Source: Nitrospina sp. (GTDB lineage Bacteria > Nitrospinota > Nitrospinia > Nitrospinales > JACRGP01). Taken from it: a stretch of DNA of 64,000 nucleotides. Location of the stretch: assembly GCA_024648695.1 (NCBI GenBank), contig JACAVV010000007.1, positions 124,001 through 188,000 of the forward strand. The letters run 5' to 3'. The notes under the pieces are model-generated. The model did no database searches. It was not told the origin of the DNA and saw only the letters and a list, made by a program, of their open reading frames with translations. Below are positions 18,685 through 26,696 of the stretch, in pieces (positions within the stretch are counted from its first letter, which is position 1; each line of letters opens with the position of its first letter). The translations under genes were made by a program, and so were the position numbers.

Positions 18685-18867
18685 GGTCCGGAGAAACTCG
18701 GAAAATACATTCAATACCTCTAAAGAAGTAGAAAAATAATAAAAAATGAAATTTTGCTAATCAAAATGCCTCCTATGGCTAATATCCAAAACTCTCGCAA
18801 TTGAATACATTTGTTTGAACGCATTTTTCCTTTTTGAAATGTTTTTTTAAGGGACCCGTCTATAGGA

Positions 18868-19218
18868 ATGGAAAAACGAAAATCAGCACGCTTTTCCTTA
18901 AATTTGTCTGCGCGAGTGACTTTAATTCAGGAAACCGGTGACCAAGAGGCATCGCATGCCTTTCAAACCAGGAATATCAGTTCGACCGGCGGTTATTTTC
19001 AAAATGAAAAAGCCCTGCCACTCAGCTCCCTGGTAGAAATCGACCTGGTGCTCCCACTGGACCAATTGAAAGAGCTTTCTGGAAATCGCGCTTGGATAAA
19101 GTTGTCCGGACAAGTAGTGCGTGTTGAGGGTAATGGCATGGGCGTTAGCTTCGACGAGGAATACGAGATCGTACCGCTGGATCTCCGGCCCGATTGGACA
19201 ATAGTTCCAGATGGATGA
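18868..19218 (+). CDS. PilZ-domain protein (c-di-GMP receptor candidate)
   Basis: The 116-residue product is a single PilZ domain: an Arg-rich start (EKRKSARFSLNLSARV), the NISSTGG motif in place of (D/N)xSxxG, and a final VEGNGMGVSF strand. Both halves of the c-di-GMP site (RxxxR-like and NxSxxG) appear present. It is cytoplasmic. The position next to a CsgD-like regulator and surface-protein genes fits a biofilm-control role. Directly after its stop lies a remnant of an unrelated protein tail (19236-19292), showing that this locus has been rearranged. Confidence 0.85.
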   Translation: MEKRKSARFSLNLSARVTLIQETGDQEASHAFQTRNISSTGGYFQNEKALPLSSLVEIDLVLPLDQLKELSGNRAWIKLSGQVVRVEGNGMGVSFDEEYEIVPLDLRPDWTIVPDG

Positions 19219-19235
19219 TTTTCTCCGTCCTATAA

Positions 19236-19292
19236 AACCAAAAATCCACAGAAGTGGATGACGGACACACGGTGGTCTCCACCCTCCCATAA
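19236..19292 (+). pseudogene. Remnant of a DDGQTVDSTLP protein C-terminus
   Basis: The frame reads NQKSTEVDDGHTVVSTLP then TAA, closely matching the end of the SBBP-PKD protein (RKSTAVDDGQTVDSTLP then TAA). An in-frame stop (19233) lies just upstream and there is no start, so only the last 18 codons of a former gene remain. A hairpin follows, as in the intact gene. Confidence 0.75.
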
Positions 19293-19337
19293 GGCTGATT
19301 CGTTTCCGGGGGGAAATTACCAGCCTTGATATGGAGA

Positions 19338-19360
19338 AGGGGAAGCTTAGTGCTTCCCCT
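19338..19360 (+). terminator. Hairpin after remnant tail
   Basis: AGGGGAAGC and GCTTCCCCT pair around TTAGT (9-bp stem). It matches the hairpin at 21952 in stem and position relative to a tail remnant. There is no strong T tract; CAAAAAATTTAAAG follows. Confidence 0.6.
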
Positions 19361-19423
19361 GATCCCGTCAAAAAATTTAAAGAAGGTTTAAATTCTAACT
19401 CAATAAATTAAGGAGTCGAGGGC

Positions 19424-21712
19424 ATGAGACATCCAAAATCAATATCCAAGATGAGCTTATGGGTTTTGTTCTTTCTGATATTTTTCACTTCGCCCGCATG
19501 GGCTGTGAATGTAACCATCGATCCCGGAGACTACCAGGGAAATTATTCCGTTAATGGGACATCTTTTATTAGGGTCATAGGAATCCAGGATGTAGATATT
19601 CCTGTGGGCACAACACGAATTCAAATTGCCCATATCGGTGGTTTTGATATTGAGGTGGATGCATCTGGTGATGTAACTTCTCAAAACCCTGATGCTGCTG
19701 TGGGAGGTGCAGGTACTTTAACATTCAACAATAAGGATGTTCAAATTGATCCTGGAGATTACAATGGCCACCAAAATTTTTATCGTTTGGTTTGGTCTAC
19801 TGGAAATCTAACGGGACCTCAAACCATTGCACTTGTTCCAGAGATTCCCTTTAGTCTTGAAATTTCAGCAGACTCGGGGAAGCATTTTTTAATAGATGCC
19901 AATGGGAACACCCAGCCTGCAGGTATTGGTGGGCCTAGTGATCCATCAGACTCATTCACTTTTTCAGGAAATACGATTACTTTTAAAACTACACCCATTA
20001 ACATTGACGTCGCTGATTATTCAGGATCTTTCCATGTCTCTCTGGCAAGTCCTTTATTGACAGGTTCGCAAACCTTATCCTTAGTAAAAGGATATAGATA
20101 TGCAATAGACCTTGGGAACCGATTTGAAGATAGCAAACACTTTGAAATCGATGCAGTAGGAAACGTAGTATCCTCCTCGGAGCATAACAGCCGGAATTCC
20201 ACCGATTCGTTTGACCTGACAGGCGATACCGTTACTTTCAAAACGGCTCAAATCCATATCGACCCAGGGGCTTATTCTCAATCAGACCACGATTACAACT
20301 TAAGAGGCTGGAGGAACGGTCCTCTGACTATTACCCTTTTGAAAGACTACTACTTTACGTTAAGGGTTGGTTCTGAATGGAGAACCGGAGGGGCCGATTT
20401 CAGGGTTCATGTAACCCCTGATGGAAATATTGCAGATGCCCCTGATTGCATGCCCTGGGGGTGTTGGAATGCAGATCCTAATGGACCGTTTGACTTTAAC
20501 GGATCAACTCTCAGCTTTCGAACGCAAGAAATTTCAATCGATCCCGATGGCTACTCCGGGAGATATACTTTTAGCACTCAGTCTGGATGGGCTGCTACCT
20601 CTCCCACTACAAATACCCTTGTCAAAGGTACGGATTTTAGTGTTCGAATTGGTTGCTCTGGCGGCGCGTTTTTTCATCTCGATGCAGATGGAAATCTTCA
20701 ACCGATGGATTTTCAAGGTACAGATGCCAATGACGTCCTGACGCTTTCGGGAGCCCATATGGCCTTTAATACCGCAAATATTCATATTGAACCGGTGGAC
20801 CATACGCAGGGATATAGGCTGTGCGGCGTACATTCAGATGCGATAACCTTTCAAGAACCTGTAGATGTTGATTTAGTTCTGGGTACAGATTACAATTTTT
20901 CCCTTCCCGGGTTTGGTGGGGGAGTGTTTAGCTTGGAAAACCCCTGCGCTGTCATTCCTTCCGAAACAGTCACTGCTGGTACCGATCCAAATACAGTGGA
21001 TTTTAACGTAACCTGTCCTAACCCGATTGTAGATATTGACGAAGATGGCGTTGCGGATACTGCAGATAACTGTCCAAATGTTGCAAACGCTGATCAGCTA
21101 GACCAAGATAACGACGGTGAAGGTGATCTTTGTGATGCCGATCTGGATGGCGACACCGTGGAAAACGAAGTTGATAATTGTCCCTCCCTGGCTAACGTCG
21201 ACCAGAGTGATCTGGATGAAGATGGTATCGGCGATGCCTGCGACACCGATGTTGATGGCGATAGTGTTCCAGACGATCAGGACAATTGCCCGAACGTATG
21301 GAACACCGGCCAGGAAGACGGAGATTTTGATGGCCAAGGCGACGCCTGTGATGCCGATGACGACAACGACGGCGTTGATGACGTGGACGATAATTGCCCG
21401 ACAATTGCCAACGAAGATCAAGCCGATGACGATGGTGACGATTTGGGCAATGTGTGTGACTCCGATGCCGATGGCGATGGTGTCTTCAATGAAGCCGACC
21501 TGTGCCCAGGAACTTCCTTGGGTGAACCGGTGACACTAGATGGTTGCAGTGGCATTCAGTTCATCGAACTTTTCTGTGTGAAGGAAGACTTTCCGAACCA
21601 CGGGCGGTTTGTCAGTTGTGTGGCACACACGGCTAAAGACCTGGTGGATCAAGGCTTGATCTCAAACAATGAAAAAGCCCGTTTTGTCAACCAAGCAGCG
21701 AAAAACAAGTAG
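19424..21712 (+). CDS. Secreted six-repeat protein with thrombospondin type 3 calcium repeats
   Basis: The 762-residue product has a signal peptide (MRHPKSISKMSLWVLF...SPAWA). Six tandem repeats of about 85 residues follow (about 26-530). Each opens with IDPGDYxG or a variant, has a central LVxGxxF stretch and HFxIDAxGN, and ends with FxxSGxTITFKT. I do not recognise this repeat. Residues about 535-695 are a run of thrombospondin type 3 repeats (DEDGVADTADNCPN type, cysteine-paired, calcium-binding). The C-terminal 60 residues include FCVKEDFPNHGRFVSCVAHT and a helix. AAGGAG precedes the ATG. It is likely a calcium-stabilised surface or secreted protein. The leader just upstream is nearly the same as that of the collagen-like gene at 22038. 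Confidence 0.85.
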   Translation: MRHPKSISKMSLWVLFFLIFFTSPAWAVNVTIDPGDYQGNYSVNGTSFIRVIGIQDVDIPVGTTRIQIAHIGGFDIEVDASGDVTSQNPDAAVGGAGTLTFNNKDVQIDPGDYNGHQNFYRLVWSTGNLTGPQTIALVPEIPFSLEISADSGKHFLIDANGNTQPAGIGGPSDPSDSFTFSGNTITFKTTPINIDVADYSGSFHVSLASPLLTGSQTLSLVKGYRYAIDLGNRFEDSKHFEIDAVGNVVSSSEHNSRNSTDSFDLTGDTVTFKTAQIHIDPGAYSQSDHDYNLRGWRNGPLTITLLKDYYFTLRVGSEWRTGGADFRVHVTPDGNIADAPDCMPWGCWNADPNGPFDFNGSTLSFRTQEISIDPDGYSGRYTFSTQSGWAATSPTTNTLVKGTDFSVRIGCSGGAFFHLDADGNLQPMDFQGTDANDVLTLSGAHMAFNTANIHIEPVDHTQGYRLCGVHSDAITFQEPVDVDLVLGTDYNFSLPGFGGGVFSLENPCAVIPSETVTAGTDPNTVDFNVTCPNPIVDIDEDGVADTADNCPNVANADQLDQDNDGEGDLCDADLDGDTVENEVDNCPSLANVDQSDLDEDGIGDACDTDVDGDSVPDDQDNCPNVWNTGQEDGDFDGQGDACDADDDNDGVDDVDDNCPTIANEDQADDDGDDLGNVCDSDADGDGVFNEADLCPGTSLGEPVTLDGCSGIQFIELFCVKEDFPNHGRFVSCVAHTAKDLVDQGLISNNEKARFVNQAAKNK

Positions 21713-21721
21713 TTAGTTCCA

Positions 21722-21758
21722 GAAAGTCCGGGTGTCCCAATAGGGCACCTGGACTTTC
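21722..21758 (+). terminator. Strong hairpin terminator after TSP3 gene
   Basis: GAAAGTCCGGGTGTCCC pairs with GGGCACCTGGACTTTC (one mismatch and one bulge) 9 bp after the stop codon, then AATTTGTCAATTTT. Confidence 0.75.
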
Positions 21759-21802
21759 AATTTGTCAATTTTAAAATAAATTTTTGTTTCAGGAGAATAC
21801 AA

Positions 21803-21919
21803 ATGCGAAACAAAAATTCGATACACATAGACATGTGGACTGCACTGTTTTTACTTTTTTTATCCGCGCCTGCCTGGGCGGTGAATGACGGCCAAACTGT
21901 GGATTCCACTCTTCCATAA
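21803..21919 (+). pseudogene. Mini-gene: signal peptide joined directly to DDGQTVDSTLP tail
   Basis: A 38-codon frame starts at ATG with AGGAG 9 nt upstream. Its first 27 residues (MRNKNSIHIDM...SAPAWAVN) resemble the signal peptide of the neighbouring 762-residue protein (shared MR...SI..M..W..LF...PAWAVN). They run directly into DGQTVDSTLP and TAA, the tail of the SBBP-PKD protein. The simplest reading is an in-frame internal deletion that removed the whole mature domain; alternatively it is a real tiny secreted peptide. Upstream ends in a strong terminator and downstream in a hairpin, so it is a complete transcription-unit shell. Confidence 0.7.
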
Positions 21920-21951
21920 AGTTGTAACCTGAACAGCATTTATAAGACAAG

Positions 21952-21972
21952 GGGGAAGCTTCACGCTTCCCC
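21952..21972 (+). terminator. Hairpin after mini-gene
   Basis: GGGGAAGC and GCTTCCCC pair around TTCAC. Stem and position match the hairpin at 19338. CTGATTTGG follows, so termination strength is uncertain. Confidence 0.6.
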
Positions 21973-22037
21973 TGATTTGGCTATAGCAATCAAAGATATT
22001 TAAATTTAACTCAATAAATTAAGGAATCAAGGGCCTT

Positions 22038-23501
22038 ATGAAAAGTTCTAAACTAAAATCCGTATTGTCGTTATTAGCCGTATTCTTAATATCTTTAGTG
22101 ATCGCATCACCAGCATTTGCAGATCGCGACGACGATCAGGACAATGATCGCATTGGATTGAAGCACCGTGTAGATGCGTTGGAAGTCCAGGTTAACAACA
22201 TTGAATTGACTCCAGGTCCCGAAGGTCCGCAAGGTCCGCAAGGCGATCCTGGACCTCAAGGTCCTCAGGGTGAACAGGGAATCCAAGGAATCGCCGGGGC
22301 GGATGGCGCCACTGGTCCACAAGGTCCTGCTGGTCCCACTGGCCCACAAGGTCCACAGGGAGATCCGGGTGATCCTCTGGCAATTGCAGATGGCACTTTG
22401 CCTGGAGCCAAACTGGTACCGGATTCTGTGACCACGACGCAGATTCTCGACGGTCCGGGAAGTGGTCTTGATGCGGACCTGATTGATGGCCTCCATGCAT
22501 CGGAAATTATCGATGCCGCATCTGAGGATGCGCGAATTCCTATTTCCACGGTACCCCTCTTAATCACTCAATCCGGTTCTTATTATTTTACTGAAGATTT
22601 AAGTGTTGCCGGGGGATCCTACGGTATAAATATTGACTCCGACAATGTAACTATTGATCTAAACGGGTTTAGTTTAATTGGTCCCGGGGCTACAAGTGGA
22701 TTAACTACCATAGGTTTAATGATTACCCAGCAGTCCAATATCGAAATCCGAAATGGCACTATAAGAGATTTTCCTGCTCAGGGTATTCGCGAGAACGTTT
22801 ATAGCGGAAGTAGTGGGTACAGGATCCTTAACATGCGCGTTCATAATAATGGTGGTAATGGAATCCAGATTCACGGAAGCGACCACTTGGTAAAAGGATG
22901 CCATGTTTTAAATAATGGGGGTTACGGAATCGGTGGTTCCACAGGTGATACTTTGATAACGGAAAACGTTGTGTCCGACAATACCCTAGAAGGAATCATC
23001 ATTAATGATGGATCCGTTATTAATAACGAGGTTTACAGAAATGACTCCCATGGGATCCGTGTTGGAGGAAAAATTGTTGGGAATCATTCTTCCCGAAATG
23101 GAGGCCGTGGAATTTTTGGTGGATCAGCAACCCTTATTAAGAATAACACTGCAATATTGAATGGGTTATCAGGTATTCATTCTAGCGGAGGCTCATTGAT
23201 ATTTGAAAACACGGTCAAGGACAACAATCTCGATTCAGATCCCAATGAAGCGGGAATTTTGGTTTCGTTTCAAACTTTCGTGAAGGATAATAGTATTTAC
23301 GCTAATAGAATCCAAAATATGATCGTGACTTCCAGTGGTAACAACATTGAGAATAATTTTTTAAGTAATACGCCTGTTGGTATCAACTTTTTAGATTCTA
23401 ACAACTATTATTCAAATAATCGCTCTTCCGCAACTGCAAGTGATTTTGCAGGAAGTCTTCCTGCGGGAGCTTTGGACGGTGGTGGAAATATCGGGTTCTA
23501 A
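22038..23501 (+). CDS. Secreted collagen-like protein with right-handed beta-helix
   Basis: The 487-residue product has a signal peptide (1-28), an acidic patch ([10 protein letters not shown]), a short heptad helix (about 41-57, [17 protein letters not shown]) suited to trimerisation, then 18 uninterrupted Gly-X-Y triplets (60-113, mostly GPQ, GDP, GPA). A linker containing [17 protein letters not shown] follows. From about residue 185 to the end are repeated short strands with N-G, GNGI and NNE patterns typical of a right-handed parallel beta-helix (NosD-like). Likely a trimeric fibre with a beta-helical head, on the surface or in the matrix. AAGGA lies upstream of the ATG. The next gene, 32 bp on, encodes an atypical signal-peptidase-like protein. 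Confidence 0.87.
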   Translation: MKSSKLKSVLSLLAVFLISLVIASPAFADRDDDQDNDRIGLKHRVDALEVQVNNIELTPGPEGPQGPQGDPGPQGPQGEQGIQGIAGADGATGPQGPAGPTGPQGPQGDPGDPLAIADGTLPGAKLVPDSVTTTQILDGPGSGLDADLIDGLHASEIIDAASEDARIPISTVPLLITQSGSYYFTEDLSVAGGSYGINIDSDNVTIDLNGFSLIGPGATSGLTTIGLMITQQSNIEIRNGTIRDFPAQGIRENVYSGSSGYRILNMRVHNNGGNGIQIHGSDHLVKGCHVLNNGGYGIGGSTGDTLITENVVSDNTLEGIIINDGSVINNEVYRNDSHGIRVGGKIVGNHSSRNGGRGIFGGSATLIKNNTAILNGLSGIHSSGGSLIFENTVKDNNLDSDPNEAGILVSFQTFVKDNSIYANRIQNMIVTSSGNNIENNFLSNTPVGINFLDSNNYYSNNRSSATASDFAGSLPAGALDGGGNIGF

Positions 23502-23533
23502 ATTTTTAAAAAATTTTGGGGCCATTCAGGATT

Positions 23534-24325
23534 ATGAAATATCTGGTTACTGTTTACATTTTGCTATTTACCTTCCCGGCGGTGGCAACAACCACCTCCG
23601 CAGGAATAATTGTAGAATCAGCCTCCGAGGGGGTTCGAATTGAATTTAAAGATTCCTCTCTTGGAGAAACTCTGCGGTCCATTAGCAAAGCTTCGGGAAT
23701 CAAATTTCAGGTTCCCGAGGCGATGGAGGGGGACCTCACGACGGTTTCCATTCATGTAAAGGATTGGCCTTCTGCTATTTCCCAACTTCTTGAGGGTTTC
23801 AATGTTGTCGCAGTTTGGAACGAAGACCTCTCGAAAAGCCGAATTACCATTTTGAATTATGGTAATGGAACTGAAACCACGAATGCATCGGCTAAGGAAC
23901 CTCCAGGGGAACAGTCTTTACGGTGGTTGAAGGTGAACGGATCTTCCATGCAACCGACTTTGAATCCGGGGGACCGGGTGCAATGGGATGCTGACTATTT
24001 CCAGACCCATTCCCCGCAAAAGGGTGATTTGGTAGCCATCAAATTCCAGTCTCGAAAGCGGATGATGGTCAAGCGTGTTCTGGCCATTCCTGGAGATCAT
24101 GTGGAGATGGCGTCCGGTCGGCTGTCGGTCAATGGGGCAAAACCCAGAACCCTTTCGGGAAAGTCTTCCCGCTCCCGGGTGTTAAGCCTGCAACTGAAGC
24201 GGTACGGAAACCGGGTTCCGGAAAATAACTTTCTGGTCATGGGAGACAACACCGGGCGAAGTTTCGACTCCGCGGATTATGGTTTCGTTTCATATAATCA
24301 GCTCGCAGGAAAAATCATACCTTAG
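23534..24325 (+). CDS. Signal peptidase I-like protease with N-terminal STN-like domain
   Basis: The 263-residue product has an N-terminal hydrophobic signal or anchor (1-18). Residues about 32-108 look like a secretin/TonB short N-terminal (STN) domain: SSLGETLRSISKASGIKFQV and WPSAISQLLEGFNVVAVW, then a final strand. A linker leads to a signal peptidase S26 domain: Ser138 in VNGSSMQPTL is the nucleophile, Lys180 in RMMVKRVLAIPGD is the general base, and MGDNTGRSFDSADYG is the conserved end box. Standard SPase I has one or two anchors and no STN domain. The ATG at 23534 has CAGGA close upstream and begins the hydrophobic stretch, so it is chosen over 23516. Placement directly after the collagen-like gene suggests it processes a surface protein. 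Confidence 0.85.
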   Translation: MKYLVTVYILLFTFPAVATTTSAGIIVESASEGVRIEFKDSSLGETLRSISKASGIKFQVPEAMEGDLTTVSIHVKDWPSAISQLLEGFNVVAVWNEDLSKSRITILNYGNGTETTNASAKEPPGEQSLRWLKVNGSSMQPTLNPGDRVQWDADYFQTHSPQKGDLVAIKFQSRKRMMVKRVLAIPGDHVEMASGRLSVNGAKPRTLSGKSSRSRVLSLQLKRYGNRVPENNFLVMGDNTGRSFDSADYGFVSYNQLAGKIIP

Positions 24326-24336
24326 AGCATATTGAT

Positions 24337-24362
24337 CAGAGGAAGCCTTCGGGCTTCCTCTG
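24337..24362 (+). terminator. Hairpin with UUCG loop after SPase-like gene
   Basis: CAGAGGAAGCC and GGCTTCCTCTG form a perfect 11-bp stem closed by TTCG. Its core is the same as the hairpin at 14293. Confidence 0.75.
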
Positions 24363-24410
24363 AATCTCCCCACTTAAGCACAACATGCTTTTCTTTAAAA
24401 AACCTTCCTT

Positions 24411-24462
24411 TTCAATTTTTTTGTATCTTCTTCCAATTCAATTTTTTTATATCTTCTTCCAA
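24411..24462. repeat. Tandem 26-bp duplication
   Basis: Two adjacent 26-bp copies (24411-24436 and 24437-24462), beginning TTCAATTTTTTT and ending CTTCTTCCAA, differ at one base. They lie in the leader of the TPR-methyltransferase gene, which argues against coding use of this stretch. Confidence 0.8.
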
Positions 24463-24613
24463 AAAACGGTTGTTTCCAAGATTCAATATTACTGGCCGTG
24501 CTCAAGCTCATCCTGTAAGCTATTGTGTGTTGCACCCGCTTGTCCCAAAACATTTTCTGATTTTTCACAAATCAGTTCCCCAAAAAAAATTACGCCTGAT
24601 TTCACTTCAATTT

Positions 24614-26143
24614 ATGACCCGCACGTTAGAACCGACTAAACCTGAAAACGCCTTTTTTCAGAATTTTCTGGGAACCCTCCGTTTGGAGGAAGGGGATTCG
24701 CAGGCGGCGATGGCTTGCTTTCAAAAGGCGGTCGCGTTGAATCCCGGTTATGCGGAAGCTCAAATGAATCTTGGCCGGATTCTTAAAGCGCGTGGTGATT
24801 GGGTCAATGCGCGTCCTGCTTTCGAACAAGCCGCCAAAGCTAATACGTCGGATGCTGAATCCTGCTACCAGTGGGCGTTGTCTGCGGACCATCTGAAACA
24901 TTTTGATGAAGCCGAAAATGCATATCGCGAAACTGTGAGCAGGGCGCCGGACCATGCTTTGGCCTGGTGTGCTCTAGGCGTTCTTTTGAAACAGCAGGAC
25001 CGTCTGGATTCAGCGCGCGATTGTTATTTCCAATCCATCGCCCTCAATCCTCGAAGCGCAAATGGCTGGTACAATCTGGCGCTGGTTCTGGAGTCTTTGG
25101 ATGAACCTACTTACGCTGAATTGTGTTATCGCAAGGTGCTTGCCCTGGATGGGAGTTATATTCAGGCTCACAACAATCTGGGTGTGCTTCTTAAGCAGGC
25201 GGGCCGATTGGAGGATGCACGTAACCATTATCTGCGCGCATTGGCAATCGATGAGGAGTTTGCGCAGGCCCAGTTCAACATGGCGCTGGTGTATGAACAG
25301 GAAGAACAGATTGATTCTGCCATCGACTGGTACCGGAAAGCGATTGCCACTTCGCCGCAATTCTCCGCGGCGCACAATAATCTGTGCATTCTCCTGAAGC
25401 AATCGGGACGCAGAGAGGAGGCCATTGTTGCCTACCGCCAGGCGCTGGAGGCCAATCCGGACAACGAAACCGCACGCCACATGCTCTCTGCACAATTGGG
25501 CGAAACCACGGAGTCGGCGCCGCCGGGATACGTCCGCGCTTTATTCAACGGTTATTCGCGTCGATTTGAAAAACATTTGAACGATGCGCTTGAGTACCGG
25601 ACCCCCTCTGCCCTGCTGAATCTCTGGACCCGAAGTCACCCCTGCCCGCCGATGTTGCAGAATCTAGTCGATCTCGGATGCGGAACTGGTTTGGCGGGGA
25701 TGCAGTTTCGGGATCATGCCCGTCGTTTGGTGGGACTCGATTTGTCCTCCGGGATGATTGCCGAAGCTCGCAAAAAACAGATTTATGATGAATTGCAGGA
25801 ATCGGAGATCATCGAATTTTTATCAGACCATCCTGATACCTTCGATGGATTTTTAGCCGCGGACGTTTTCAATTATTTCGGCAACCTCCATCCTTTGTTT
25901 GAGGGCATTTGCCGTGCCTCCAGGAAACAGGGTGCCTGGCTGATCTTTTCAGTGGAGAGCTTATCCGGATCTGGATACCAGTTGGGGCCTCATGGAAGGT
26001 TTGCGCACTCGAACAAATACGTCCACACCCTTGCCCAGCAAACCGGGTTGGAAGTTTTTGCCCACCATCAGGAAAACCTTCGCAAGGAAAAAGGCCAATG
26101 GGTGGAAGGTTTAGTTTATATCATGAAAATTATAGCTTGCTGA
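24614..26143 (+). CDS. TPR-repeat protein with C-terminal SAM methyltransferase domain
   Basis: The 509-residue product has about eight to nine tetratricopeptide repeats in its first ~300 residues (A..NLG..L...GR...A...Y..AL..(N/D)P pattern). A class I methyltransferase domain follows, with the SAM motif LVDLGCGTGLAG and LVGLDLSSGMIAEAR. TPR-methyltransferase fusions of this layout are common in environmental Gram-negatives; substrates are mostly unknown, with the TPR arm presumably binding the protein substrate. The frame is open upstream to 24332, but that part is low-complexity and includes a 26-bp tandem repeat, so the ATG at 24614 is preferred although no strong ribosome binding site is visible there. 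Cytoplasmic. Confidence 0.85.
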   Translation: MTRTLEPTKPENAFFQNFLGTLRLEEGDSQAAMACFQKAVALNPGYAEAQMNLGRILKARGDWVNARPAFEQAAKANTSDAESCYQWALSADHLKHFDEAENAYRETVSRAPDHALAWCALGVLLKQQDRLDSARDCYFQSIALNPRSANGWYNLALVLESLDEPTYAELCYRKVLALDGSYIQAHNNLGVLLKQAGRLEDARNHYLRALAIDEEFAQAQFNMALVYEQEEQIDSAIDWYRKAIATSPQFSAAHNNLCILLKQSGRREEAIVAYRQALEANPDNETARHMLSAQLGETTESAPPGYVRALFNGYSRRFEKHLNDALEYRTPSALLNLWTRSHPCPPMLQNLVDLGCGTGLAGMQFRDHARRLVGLDLSSGMIAEARKKQIYDELQESEIIEFLSDHPDTFDGFLAADVFNYFGNLHPLFEGICRASRKQGAWLIFSVESLSGSGYQLGPHGRFAHSNKYVHTLAQQTGLEVFAHHQENLRKEKGQWVEGLVYIMKIIAC

Positions 26144-26172
26144 AATTCAATGACCCAGCCCTCTTTCTAACG

Positions 26173-26196
26173 TTATTAACACAATTGTGTTAATAA
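26173..26196. promoter_or_regulatory. Perfect 24-bp palindrome
   Basis: TTATTAACACAA followed by its exact reverse complement lies 30 bp after the TPR-methyltransferase stop. It could be a terminator stem without a loop, but no T tract follows, and AT-rich perfect symmetry fits an operator at the start of the 26.2-26.7 kb regulatory region. Confidence 0.5.
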
Positions 26197-26696
26197 GCTT
26201 GCTATTATTTCATACAGTTCTCAAAAAATTCGGGGAATTGTGCCCCTGGGAAGCCATCAATTGCACATGAAAAAATTTAATTTCCAGGAAACCTGTTCCA
26301 ACCTGGACCGATAAAAATTATAACTTCTTTTAAAACAGTGCTTTATTTTAATTGTTAAGCTTTTGATTTGAGAGAATGCATTCGTAAGGATTTTTGGTGT
26401 GGAAAGATAAATAAGATTGGAATAAATTTTGCAGATATATCCCTATACTATAATAAGTGTTGGAGAATAATATATTCATTAAAAGTAAGTGAAATTGCTT
26501 ATCGCGCATGATTTGTTGAGTTTTAAGTGAATTTCTGGCATTTTAATTTCGTTAGTAACCCCTTTAGTTTTATTAACAATCTATGTTACAATAGTTTGTT
26601 ATAATTCAATATTTCATTTTTTAAGATTCTCATGGGAACGCCTGATTCAAGGTCCCATTGGGGATAACAACACCCTATGATCGGTCAGAGACTTCT
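26197..26696. other. AT-rich region upstream of giant secreted protein
   Basis: 500 bp without a gene. It contains the 16-bp sequence CCTATACTATAATAAG (26442-26457), which recurs at 53422-53437 near the other giant gene, and several TATAAT-like boxes (for example near 26600). No promoter can be fixed by eye. Confidence 0.4.

Noticed and set aside
21098-21421. Val/Ile-rich minus-strand frame
   Set aside because: It is the antisense of the Asp-rich thrombospondin type 3 repeats, which yields artificial hydrophobic sequence.
22200-22370. Collagen-like stretch as a possible tandem DNA repeat or CRISPR-like array
   Set aside because: The periodicity is 9 bp, follows Gly-X-Y codons and lies in a single open frame with a signal peptide, so it is coding.
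24332-24613. N-terminal extension of the TPR-methyltransferase frame
   Set aside because: The extension is Phe/Ser-rich low complexity, overlaps a hairpin's downstream flank and contains a 26-bp tandem repeat. TPR homology starts only after ATG 24614.
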